Below, one piece after another: positions 23,825-33,071 of a DNA stretch of 64,000 bases. The DNA lies in NCBI GenBank assembly GCA_949752745.1, contig OX457026.1:37986723-38050722 (forward strand). The letters run 5' to 3'. The notes under the pieces are model-generated. The model was not told the origin of the DNA, did no database searches, and saw nothing but the letters and a program-made list of their open reading frames with translations. This DNA comes from Protula sp. h YS-2021. Taxonomy: Eukaryota > Annelida > Polychaeta > Sabellida > Serpulidae. A program made the translations under genes and the position numbers. Numbering within the stretch: position 1 is the first letter of the stretch; each line of letters opens with the position of its first letter.

Positions 23825-24290
23825 ATGTTAAATATGAAGGAATCCTCTCGCTTATCGCGCGAGCAATGGGTCCATTCATTTGGAAAATCGGAGCCTACTC
23901 TTCGCAGTGATACAGAACAGTTTGTTGATATGAACAATCTTCAATATCAATCAATCATGCCTCCAAAGAACAGAAGTGCAAGCGTTGATGATATCAGTGC
24001 ACTTCTTGCTAGTGGGCCAAGAAACTTTGCTAGTATTGCAGCAGAACGACCAACTTTAACAGAGGAAATGTAAAAGAAGGAAAAGCACATACAAAATCTA
24101 GAGCACAGCTTAAATGATCTCGAACAGTATACAAGACAAGATGACATAATCATATCGGGACTAAAAGCAAAGAAAAAGACATGGGTCAGAGCTGTTGATA
24201 ATCATTCCCCCGAAAATTACACTGAACCACCAGAAAGTGAGCAAAGATCTGTGGAATCCAAAGTAATTAGATGAAAATGACATTGAGCTC
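23825..24290 (+). pseudogene. LINE ORF1, amino-terminal part
   Basis: An open stretch to a TAA/TGA-type stop at 24073 is followed in the same region by a coiled-coil segment (HIQNLEHSLNDLEQYTRQDD, then IIISGLK). The L-N-x-L-E-Q-Y-(S/T)-R-x-(D/N)-x-(I/L)-I-S-G-L pattern is the signature of ORF1 nucleic-acid-binding proteins of invertebrate LINEs. The reading is cut at NDIELDSS by the 3,226-bp insertion and resumes at 27529. Confidence 0.7.
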
Positions 24291-24296
24291 GATAGT

Positions 24297-24858
24297 AGTA
24301 GTGTAAAAAGAGGGGTTCTATGCCAGGAAGTGACATCATACTGACGTCATAGGTGGCGTAGAACTGTGATGGGGTTTCTACGCCAGGAAGTGACGTCATA
24401 CTGACGTCATATGGTAGAACTCTCATGGGGTTTCTGGACCAGTTTTTAGGATAGAGCGCGCGTGTGTTAGGATGGCGTCATAATGACGTGAAGATGACGT
24501 GAAAATGACGTGATAAGTCCCTTGATAAGTCACGTAATAAGTCACGTGATTTTTTTCACACATGCATGCACACACATATCAAGACAGCTTTGCTTATTTG
24601 ACAATACGTGGCGGCCGCTCTGAAAACGACGTCATGATGACGAGAAAATGACGTCATAAGTCACATGATGATGACGTCATAACACGATATTATGATGATA
24701 TTATAACAACGTTAGACTGTTTGGTAGAACCCTAAGCCATAGAGTCCATTATGAATGTGTAGGATGGTTATGCATTATGAATGAGCACGCTATGAATATA
24801 AGCTACTATGTGTTCGAATGGCAAGCCCCCGATGTTCGAATTATCTTTGAGAAACGTA
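24297..24858 (+). repeat. Left terminal inverted repeat with TGACGTCA clusters
   Basis: Pairs with 26537-27522 in inverse orientation. It carries many TGACGTCA or one-mismatch copies, CACGTGAC motifs and repeats of the block GGGGTTTCTACGCCAGGAAG. The TGACGTCA palindrome is the classic CRE/ATF binding site, so the ends could act as promoters or protein-binding arrays; that role is inferred. Confidence 0.8.
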
Positions 24859-24877
24859 TCATGTTTCATGTCATATC

Positions 24878-25115
24878 AGTATGTTTAACATGTTGAACAT
24901 GTTGAACATGTTCAACATGTTGTTCAACATGTTCAACATGTTGTTCAAGATGTTGTTCAACATGTTGTTCATCATGTTCAACGTGTTCAACATTTTGAAC
25001 AACATGTTCAACATGTTCAATATGTTCAACATATTGTTAAACATGTTCAACATGTTCATTATGTTGCAGAACATGTTCAACATGATCAACTTGATGTTCA
25101 ACATGTTGTTCAATA
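24878..25115. repeat. GTTCAACAT palindromic array, left
   Basis: About 25 copies of TGTTCAACA/TGTTGAACA-type units, often joined as the palindrome GTTCAACATGTTGAAC. Frames on both strands read as Met-Leu-Asn-Phe runs and are artefacts. A matching array lies at 26343-26520, so the arrays extend the inverted symmetry of the element. Confidence 0.85.
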
Positions 25116-25218
25116 AGTTGTTATATATAGAGCTATGTTTAAAGACTTTCTCGATAAAGTTATTTATAAACATATTAGGACATAGTGGTTCTAACCTCGA
25201 GTGTGAGAGTATAGAGAA

Positions 25219-25227
25219 TATAAAAGG
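25219..25227 (+). promoter_or_regulatory. TATA box of the plus-strand small gene
   Basis: TATAAAAGG about 60 bases upstream of the candidate start codon at 25286, at a sensible distance for transcription starting near 25250. Confidence 0.45.
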
Positions 25228-25285
25228 CAGTCGCCGTCAAACGTAACGCATTTTGTATCAAGATACTGAAGAGTGGACAACAGCT

Positions 25286-25429
25286 ATGACAATGTCTGTA
25301 GAAGAGTCTGAGACAATGCCTGCAGAAAATTTTACAGCAAAGCGTGAGACAATACCTACAGCAAAGTCTAAGGCAATGAACGTGGTGAAGTCTTTCATCA
25401 CCCTCAGTGCAGGAGATTGGAGCTTTTGA
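25286..25429 (+). CDS. Small unrecognised protein in the 3.2-kb element
   Basis: A 47-residue frame starts MTMSVEESETMPAENF and ends FITLSAGDWSF. It lies just downstream of a good TATA box (25219) and upstream of AATAAA signals at about 25473 and 25642, so it looks like a compact transcription unit. It contains two imperfect copies of E-T-(M/I)-P-x-x-x-x-x-A-K, made by a short DNA repeat. I recognise no family. It faces the minus-strand gene at 25870-26340 tail to tail. It could be a chance frame; the promoter and poly(A) arrangement is the main support. Confidence 0.35.
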   Translation: MTMSVEESETMPAENFTAKRETIPTAKSKAMNVVKSFITLSAGDWSF

Positions 25430-25869
25430 AGCTTGACAAGAACTTGAAACCCAAATGGACATGAACATTTGATATGTAGTTCAATAAAAATTGTCTTTAT
25501 GCTTCATATGTAGACTATGAAATAAATTATCTATGTTGATGTTTTTGTAACATTTGCAAACTGAAAAGTTCAAGGCACATGTATTAGCATAATATGTATT
25601 TGAAATATTTTTTTATCATAATTGTAAATATATGTAATATTCAATAAAAGCCCATATGTTGCTTTTCAATTTTTTATTTTTGTCATACAATATATAATAC
25701 AATACTTCATTATAAGATATGGTTGACGGGTGAATTAACGACTTCATATGTTGCAAAGCAAGACATATATCAATACGCAACGCTTACGTTAATAAAATAT
25801 TACAACATTTATAGAGTCTTTATTATAAAGCTTAGTCAAATAAGTCTATTTTTCTTCATCTGTTTCACT

Positions 25870-26340
25870 CTATTCACTGTTTATATCACTTTCTTCATCA
25901 CTGCTGTCATCATCCTCCTCTTTCTCCTCCTCCTTATATAGTAGCTCTTCCAAGAATGCGTCGTTTCTTCTTATAGCCGCTTTTAGTGCCTTTGAATACT
26001 TGTAATGTTTTTCATCAACACAGTAATTAAAGTCCTCTAAAATGGTTTGATAATGGTGGCTTTGTTCTAGACGTTGGGTATATTTGAATAGTCTCATAAA
26101 CAGTTGTTTCAGTCCATGCTTAAAAATGGGTCGAAGGTCATCACTTGCTATTTCACGCGCATCTTCAAGCCCTTGTTCTTCATATTCTGAAACCTTTTTT
26201 TGAAATTTGGCACCATAGTCATCGTAGACTTCTTGAACCATATCAATCAAACAGAGTCTTTTTTTCGACTCACTTTCAGAGTCTGTTTCTGACTCACTTT
26301 CAGAGCTCCTGTCATCAACACCCTCATCACACTGCCGCAT
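25870..26340 (-). CDS. Unrecognised acidic protein in the 3.2-kb element
   Basis: A 156-residue frame beginning MRQCDEGVDDRSS. An upstream in-frame extension to 26505 only reads the GTTCAACAT array, so I chose the start at 26340. Order of parts: a Ser/Glu/Asp tract (about 11-26); a central predicted-helical region (about 30-135) containing LIDMVQEVYDDYGAKF, DLRPIFKHGLKQLF and EQSHHYQTILEDF; then a strongly acidic tail ending EESDINSE. There are no cysteine clusters and no transposase, polymerase or protease motif. A minus-strand AATAAA lies just beyond the stop (about 25815). It is the longest non-repeat frame in the element and is intact. Function unknown; a DNA- or histone-binding or regulatory role would be a guess. 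Confidence 0.6.
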   Translation of the reverse strand: MRQCDEGVDDRSSESESETDSESESKKRLCLIDMVQEVYDDYGAKFQKKVSEYEEQGLEDAREIASDDLRPIFKHGLKQLFMRLFKYTQRLEQSHHYQTILEDFNYCVDEKHYKYSKALKAAIRRNDAFLEELLYKEEEKEEDDDSSDEESDINSE

Positions 26341-26342
26341 AT

Positions 26343-26520
26343 GTTTGAACAACATGTTGAACATGTTGAATAAAATGTTGAACAAGTTGCACAACATGTT
26401 GAACATGTTGAAAATGTTCAACATGTTGAACATGTTAAACGTATTGTTCAACATGATGAATATGTTGAACATGTTGAACAACTTGTTAAACAATTTGGTG
26501 AACAATTGTTAAACAAATTG
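26343..26520. repeat. GTTCAACAT palindromic array, right
   Basis: Partner of the left array (24878-25115), about 18 copies of TGTTGAACA/TGTTCAACA units. It lies directly upstream of the minus-strand acidic protein and is read in frame with it if translation began further out. Confidence 0.85.
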
Positions 26521-26536
26521 CTAAACAATACCATGG

Positions 26537-27522
26537 CGTAATATGTTTCTCAAAGATAATTCGAACACGTCTTTGAATCGGGGGCTTACCATTCGAACAC
26601 ATGTTTGAATGGGGGGCTTGCCATTCGAACACATGTTCGAATGGGTGTGCTCCACAAAGAGCTTACAGCCACATGCGCAAATAATCCTGTGACTAGTGTA
26701 AAACTAGAAATAAAACTGAATCAAACGGTGAAATTTTCATTCAAATCGGTTGAACACGGTGATAGTTATCTACTTTTTTCAAAAGTTACTAAAATATACA
26801 TTATGCTTACAGCCACATGCACAAATAGCCTGTGACTACTTAATGTCAAAACTAGATATAAAACTCAATTAAAAGGTAAAACATTTATTCAAGTCGGTCA
26901 ACTATAGCGGAAGTTATCTAACTTTTTCACTTAGGGTGGGGGTCGGCACATACTATATCCTCGGGGCGGGGGGTCGGCACATACTATGTCCTGGGGGGGG
27001 GGGTTGGTCAGTAATAGTAGCTTATATTCATAACGTGCTCATTCATAATGCATAACCATGCTATACATTCATAATGGACTGTATGGCCTAGGGTTCTACC
27101 AAACAGTCTAACGTTGTTATAATATCATCATAATATCATGTTATGACGTCATCATCACGTGACGTGTGACGTCATTTTCACATCTTCATGACATCATTTT
27201 CAGAGCGTCAAATAAGCAAAGCTGTCTTGGTATGTGTTTCATGCATGAGTGAAAAAAATCACGTGACTTATCTAGTGACTTATCACGCGACTTATGACGT
27301 CATTTTCACGTAATCTTCACGTCTTTATGACGCCATTATGACGTCATCCCAACACGCGCGCGCTCTATCCTAAAAACTGGTCCAGAAACCCCATGAGAGT
27401 TCTGGAGCACCCTGTGACGTCAACGTCAGTATGACGTCACTTCCTGGCGTAGAAACCCCATGACAGTTCTACGCCACCTATGACGTCACTTCCTGGCGTA
27501 GAACCCCTCTTTTTACACTACT
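26537..27522 (-). repeat. Right terminal inverted repeat, with an internal insertion
   Basis: The inner part (26537-26640) and outer part (about 27010-27522) match the left repeat. Between them are three extra pieces: copies of CCATTCGAACACATGTTYGA; a two-copy tandem repeat of about 140 bp (TTACAGCCACATGC..., 26662-26935); and a G-rich two-copy repeat with GGGGGTCGGCACATACTAT (26938-27003). Confidence 0.8.
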
Positions 27523-27528
27523 GATAGT

Positions 27529-27830
27529 AGTGAGGTATCCGTATGTCACACACTTAAGGCTAAAACTCCAACTATTGTAGTTAGAGTGATGAGCCGAAAG
27601 ACAAAGTCTCAGTTATTGGCGCATGCAAAGAAGCTCAAAGGTACAAATGTTTACATGACCGAGCATTTAACTAACACCAATGCAGATTTGTATAGAAAAG
27701 TGAGAATATTAAGAGGAAAAAGGATAATTCAATGGCATTCACACAAGAAATTGTAATGTTTTTGTTAAGACAAAGGGAGATACTTTCGAAGAAGTGAAAA
27801 GATATTAATCAAAGCCAACAGAGATTTTGA
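27529..27830 (+). pseudogene. LINE ORF1, carboxy-terminal part
   Basis: Continues the frame broken at 24296: SEVSVCHTLKAKTPTIVVRV, then MSRKTKSQLLAHAKKLKGT and YRKVRILRGKRIIQWHSHKK. This matches the usual ORF1 end (V-S-x-x-L-x-x-x-x-P-x-I-V-V-R-F, then R-K-x-R, then a basic helix). Stops follow at about 27755. Confidence 0.7.
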
Positions 27831-27892
27831 GAAATAAGGGTTATCTGAATTCTTAATTTAAATATGCTGATCGTCCTTTTCTTTATATTATC

Positions 27893-29159
27893 ATGTATCT
27901 GCTATGGTTATCTTTGTATATTTATAGGTATTGTTGGAAGTGTTGTTGCTGTTCGGTAAAAAGGTCTAACCCCACAGATTTTCAAACCATGGAAGACCAA
28001 TTCCCATGCTTAAAATGGGAAAAGAATGTTACGGGTGATGCTGTTGAATGTTTAATATGCAAGGAATGGTTTCACAGAACGTGTGCAAAATTGTCAAAAC
28101 AGAACTAATCAGAAAAAAGTGATGATTCTGTGTATTACTACGGTTTTGAATGTGTTAATCTGTTTCCTTTTAACTCTGTTTTGGATGATGTGTTCTTATT
28201 TTTAAATTCAAATATAGATATTGGTCCTACTCGTTATGAATTGTATACAAAATATAAATCTTTCAACTGTCACTTATACTCTGATTATAAAACAGGGGAT
28301 TTTGAAAATAATGTCGACCAGGATAATAATTTCTTTAACATTGTAGACTCGAATTGTGATTACTATACCGCACTTCAGTTTTCCAGCAAAATGTCTTTCA
28401 TAAAAGGGGTGTCTGTTATGTATATTAACTGTCGAAGTATAAGGGCAAACTTTAATTCAGTTACAACCTATCTCAACAGCTTAAACAAGGTTTTTGACAT
28501 AATTGCAATAAGTGAGTCAGGGTTGCAAAATACAGTTCATGTAAGTGAATTTGTAATTGAGCAGTATAATATGGTATATAAAAACCTAAATACCAAAAGG
28601 AGTGGGGGAGTAATGTTATATATATCAAATACTTTAAACTTTAGACCTTTAGACACTTTTACATTAAATGTTGATGATATATTTTAAAGTCTAAGCGTTG
28701 AATTAATTGTACAAAAGGGAAAAAAGTATAATCGTAAGTTGTATCTGCAGAACACTTGGTAGTTGTATTGAGGCTTTTAACGAATACTTGAAACTTTTTC
28801 TAGATTAGTTAAAGTCTAACAAATCAACTATGTTGTGTGGTAATTTTAATATTGATCTATTACGTTATGAACAACATCAGGCAACAAAGTTATTTGCCGA
28901 TTTATTATACAGTTATGGCTTATTTCCTTTAATCAACAGGCCTACAAGAGTAACAATTGATAGCCCAACTGTTATAGATAACGTTTTTACGAATATGTTA
29001 GATAAACATATTAGTAGTATCTTTGTTGATGATATAATAAGTGACCATCTTCCTGTTTTTGCACATACTGCGTGTAACGGCATCACAAGAAATGTTGAAA
29101 AAACATATAAGTATGTAAGACAAATAAGTGTAGACTCAATAAATAAGTTAAATGACTAG
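27893..29159 (+). pseudogene. LINE ORF2 amino part: PHD-like finger and AP endonuclease
   Basis: The first block (to 28108) has FPCLKWEKNVTGDAVECLIC and KEWFHRTCAKLS, a PHD-type zinc finger as found in some CR1/L2-like elements. The second (28130-28687) has MYINCRSIRANFNSVTTYL and DIIAISESGL, the start of the endonuclease-exonuclease-phosphatase fold. The third (28830-29159) has CGNFNIDLLRYE and IISDHLPV, its later catalytic motifs. The usual GDFN motif reads GNFN, and the blocks are separated by stops and frameshifts, so it is inactive. The Gypsy element interrupts it at 29175. Confidence 0.75.
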
Positions 29160-29175
29160 TTGCTTAATTATGAAT
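29111..29175 (+). repeat. 65-bp flanking duplication, left copy
   Basis: Starts GTATGTAAGACAAATAAG and ends TTAATTATGAAT directly before the left LTR. The same 65 bp, with one mismatch, follow the right LTR at 39687-39751. Ty3/Gypsy integration normally duplicates 4-6 bp. Confidence 0.95.
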
Positions 29176-29504
29176 TGTGACCTGTTGGTCTTTATACGAA
29201 AACAAGTTGCTACGAGGTAGCGGAGAATAATACTATTCAAATAAGAGATGATAAAATTTATTAAGCCAAACACATTAAATTGAACAATACAATAAAAAGG
29301 TTGTGACTAAGCGTTACGCGGAACGTAAACGAAGTGTACGTTACGGAGCTCGGACTGCAAAGCTCCTCGAGTTGCGTTGCGTCGCGCTTATATACTGCCG
29401 GTACGTCGTGTCGTTACGAAGCTGTCAATCACGTTATGCGAACTGTCGCTCCAGATGAGCGACCGTCAATCACGTACAACAAAGTAAACAATAACAATGT
29501 CACA
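29176..29504 (-). repeat. 3' LTR
   Basis: 329 bp, identical by eye to the LTR at 39358-39686. Minus-strand TATATAAG at 29387-29394 and AATAAA at 29257-29262 come in the order expected for U3 and R, confirming the element's orientation. Confidence 0.95.
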
Positions 29505-31608
29505 ACTACCCCGTGGGGTTTCAGAGAACGCATGTCCTCATGCAAAAATACATAGATAAATACACGTTAAACTTTGCAATAAATTTTACACATATGTCTA
29601 TTCTATTTACAGGTTAACTGTTCAAGAACCAATTCAACATTCAAGAAATTACATCTATACGTAGCGGGCGAGAATGTCTTCGGAGCAGGGTTCCAAATTG
29701 GTCGTTTGTTATACAACAACAGTATAAACTTAAAAGATATTTTTCTGCAAAACTGTCTGCTTTACAATAAAGTGTTAAAATTCAAAACCGCTTTTATCAA
29801 TATTAAACGATTTTATATTAATTTACATGTTACTGTAAACAATTTATAACTATTTTAACTGTGTTAACAGAACATGTACCCAGTGTACACAATAATCAAC
29901 GATAATAAAATTAATAAAACAATAAATACGTGTGTTTTCTTTACTTTGTTAGCTGCTTGCACCCAAATAAATAAATAAATTGTGTCGATATGAGTAAGTG
30001 CGTAAGCTAAATTTTGTATATTGCTAGTTTATAGCAGTATAGGAGATCTTTCAAGATTTAAAACATATTTACACGTAAACAAAAACATATTGAAAGATTA
30101 TATATAGATCTCCAGTGATGTAAATTACTCTTAGCGATAAGTTATCACAACTATACATATGTATAATGCAATCCGTAAAAGTAAGATATGCGTCATACGA
30201 TTAAATTAATCCTGTACTGAACCAAAAATAAATATACACTTCCCCTTCCGAATAAAAAATAGTCCCTATCTGTTTATCTGTATAGTAAGCTAATACACCC
30301 CAACTATAGCTGCAAACTACCCGTAGTAATGCAGTATAAGAGGCTAATATTGCGTAACATACAGCAAAACAGGATATTTAAAATATTTTAAAATATTTGC
30401 CAATACTGAATACACTAGTGTACGACTAGAATAGTTAAATGTGACTAGTTTTACCGTTATAAATGACTAGATATAGACTCATTATATTTAATATTCACTG
30501 TTTATTAACCACATTTGACGAATTATTAATAAGGAATAAATAATACTTACCACTTTTGTTAACAGTTTAATGTTCAAATAATCAGTTTAAGTGCAAATAC
30601 ATATTTTCCCATTGAAGAATTTGAATTTAAATATACCACAAAATATACCCTTATTTATATTATTTTATCCCGTTCTTCAATCGTAAAACTTTGTATCTCC
30701 ACTCAACTGAAAATAACTATTTCCAATAAAATAAATGTCCATTTTAACACTGGTATTAACAATAAACTAAAATGTCCATAAAATTAACGAAAATCCAACA
30801 ATGCTGACGACACCACCTGGCGTAGATACCACATCGGCTGACGTTACGGGGCACACGGGATTGCAGCAGTTGACCAAACCTGAAGACCAAACATCATCAT
30901 GTACTAATCGGCGTCAAAGTAAGTACATATCACAAAAGGTGTTCTCAAACTTGAAGTAGTGGAAGAAACGATTTGATGAACTGGTGTATTTCAAAATTTT
31001 GTCGAATTCCTGTGCTGAGTAAACACTCTATTGCTATCTGTTCATGACGAATAACAGCTACTAACTGACATGGACCTCCGAGGGTATCCATTCATTCACT
31101 TATTAAGCCCATGAACTAGAAGCAATCTTGATACGATTTTATATTGATCAGCTCCCAGCTCCCTATCTCAGGCAATAAGCCAGGTAACAATATAAAACCC
31201 TGCCATATTGCTCTCAAATAAACCGTATTTGAGTCAACGATATGACACTCGCTATTTTAACTGGATCTAATCACTCGGTATCAAACTCGTTATTTATGTT
31301 TTCAAGTAAAATGTCGTTATTTGTAGACTCCATCCGTTTATCTCACTCCAATCATACTTTCCTAGGACCTTGCAAGTTGGCCAAACATTGCAAGAGTACC
31401 ATTCTTTTACTTTTAACTTGAAACTTTACAGCATACGTCCACATTATATGCAGATGAAATCGAATTGTAATTTATGGTTGTTGCTACAAGCTGGCGTGCT
31501 ACAGAAGTTCATAAATGAGTTGCAGTGACTCACCATGATAACTCTGTATTTCATCAGCGGACAGTAACATCATCAGCATCTAATCTGTACAAAACAACAC
31601 ACAATGAA
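29505..31608 (-). other. 3' non-coding region of the Gypsy element
   Basis: 2.1 kb of AT-rich sequence between the zinc-finger ORF and the 3' LTR, with no frame I can support. The bases just before the 3' LTR (minus strand CACGGGGTAGT) are only a weak polypurine tract. Confidence 0.6.
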
Positions 31609-32691
31609 CTAATCTTCGTTATCTAGTAGACTAAGGTCGAATCCTAGAACTGGATCTTCGCCAAGGTCCTCGTCTAAAAGAACATCTTCTATAACACGAA
31701 CATCATCTTCCCCAATGCCTGAAAGTTTTACCGCCTCATCGAGAATATCCTTGCTTGCCACTTCCTTTTCCTTAACTGATTCAGTATTACCTGTGATCTC
31801 TTTCTTCTTCTTTCTACCTGACGTGTTGTTCTCCCTATCTTCTCTCTTCCTCTTCTTGTCTTTCGGCTTCTTCTTGTCAACTTTCACCACGCAGCTCTTT
31901 ACCTTGGGCACTGGAAAATTATATACGAACTTTTCTAATTTCTGTAACGGCGTCGGTGATTTTTCATCGTTTGCGGAAAAGCTGAAAAGTTCATTACCTG
32001 GTGAAGGTAATTTGGTGGGTGGGTTAGGAAACAACTCGGTTCTTTCAAATACTTCTTTCGGCTTCTGCGAAATCTGACGTTTGGGTATGGACTTCAATTG
32101 CGGCATTCTCCAATCTTTCGCCTCCCCTAATGTAGGTGTAGATCTACACAGACAATGTTTCAAACCAAACGCGGCAAATCTGCAAATCTTGCAAAAAGGA
32201 ATAAACGTATACTCTACGAAAATACACCTAGTAAAATACTCCGCATTTTCGTTGTGGTTATGTTTGCTGACGACGTGAGAAAACATTTCTTCTGGAAAGA
32301 CACAATGCATGTCACACAAATTGCAAATAAATGCAGCTGTTTTAACCGAGTGCATTGCTTTTATGTGTTGAACCATGGTTTTCTGGTTGCTGGTTGTAAA
32401 AATACATTTACTGCATTTAAGGTCTTCTTTCCCAGCTATTCGAGCCACTTTAGGTAATTTTGTTTTGCTCATCGAACTGGATGACTCAGTCACAACGGTT
32501 TTGGTAGCAACCTTTTCTGCTATCACTTCCGTATTGTGGCTGACACCAACGGTTTGAGCTAAATTATTGATGGCCTTCATGATGGAACTGAAGTCATCGG
32601 CCTTGCCTTGACCATGTTTTGCCTTCTCGTGTTGGTTCTTACTATACTCGAGAGGGAAACTCTTCGGGCAGAACTGGCATTGGAACATCAT
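31609..32691 (-). CDS. C2H2 zinc-finger protein, third ORF of the Gypsy element
   Basis: An intact 360-residue frame, 380 bp downstream of pol and in the same direction. Three classical C2H2 fingers (C-x2-C-x12-H-x4-H) lie at about residues 4-25 (FQCQFCPKSF), 92-113 (LKCSKCIFTT) and 121-142 (FICNLCDMHC). Then come a Pro/Ser-rich linker, a lysine-rich nuclear-signal-like tract (KKKPKDKKRKRED, then GRKKKKE) and an acidic tail ending LDLSLLDNED-like residues. There is no signal peptide or membrane span, so it is not an envelope protein. It may bind DNA or RNA in the nucleus, aid integration or transcription, or be a captured host gene. It is unbroken while pol has a stop. Splicing or an internal promoter would be needed to express it; neither is evident. 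Confidence 0.85.
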   Translation of the reverse strand: MMFQCQFCPKSFPLEYSKNQHEKAKHGQGKADDFSSIMKAINNLAQTVGVSHNTEVIAEKVATKTVVTESSSSMSKTKLPKVARIAGKEDLKCSKCIFTTSNQKTMVQHIKAMHSVKTAAFICNLCDMHCVFPEEMFSHVVSKHNHNENAEYFTRCIFVEYTFIPFCKICRFAAFGLKHCLCRSTPTLGEAKDWRMPQLKSIPKRQISQKPKEVFERTELFPNPPTKLPSPGNELFSFSANDEKSPTPLQKLEKFVYNFPVPKVKSCVVKVDKKKPKDKKRKREDRENNTSGRKKKKEITGNTESVKEKEVASKDILDEAVKLSGIGEDDVRVIEDVLLDEDLGEDPVLGFDLSLLDNED

Positions 32692-33071
32692 TACTGATAT
32701 GCACTAGTACTGATAAAATTATATATACGTGAAATAAAACTTTTAAGACGAAAAGGTTACAGTTTCAAAACAAAAGAAACTCGAAATTTTGACAGCTGAC
32801 AATAAACTATTTTGTTGTTGTTTAGAACTGCAACGGCTATTTTAATGCGATGTCAAAACAATCTAAATGTTATATATTTTATGTTGAAATACAATTTATG
32901 TAATTTTAGAACTCAAAAGTGAAGAAATTTGATATAATTATGGATACGTTCCAAACATAACAACAACTGTTTGCATTCGAAACTGTAACAGCGGGTGTTG
33001 CTCCAAAATTGAGCCTCCAAAGAAATTCATCCACCTTTATCCCGGAGTTGACAAAATCATACCCGAAAGCT

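Larger units (their letters stand above)
24297..27522. mobile_element. 3,226-bp terminal-inverted-repeat element, unclassified
   Basis: The termini are AGTAGTGTAAAAAGAGGGGT at 24297 and the reverse complement ending at 27522. Both flanks carry the 6-bp duplication GATAGT (24291-24296, 27523-27528). Removing the element restores a continuous LINE ORF1, which proves insertion. The inverted repeats are about 560 bp on the left; the right one is interrupted by about 400 bp of extra sequence. Inward lie palindromic GTTCAACAT arrays, then two convergent small genes. A 6-bp target site and 5'-AG ends are features of Maverick/Polinton elements, which are far larger; a non-autonomous derivative is one possibility. 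No transposase or integrase is seen. Confidence 0.85.

Noticed and set aside
24871..25246. Met/Leu/Asn/Phe-rich frames on both strands (100 and 121 codons)
   Set aside because: They translate the GTTCAACAT array; both strands give the same kind of run, so this is a repeat artefact.
26341..26505. Amino-terminal extension of the acidic protein
   Set aside because: It is the GTTCAACAT array read in frame; the ATG at 26340 is the first one outside the array.
31715..32557. Plus-strand frames opposite the zinc-finger ORF
   Set aside because: Antisense shadows of an intact coding frame with clear zinc fingers.
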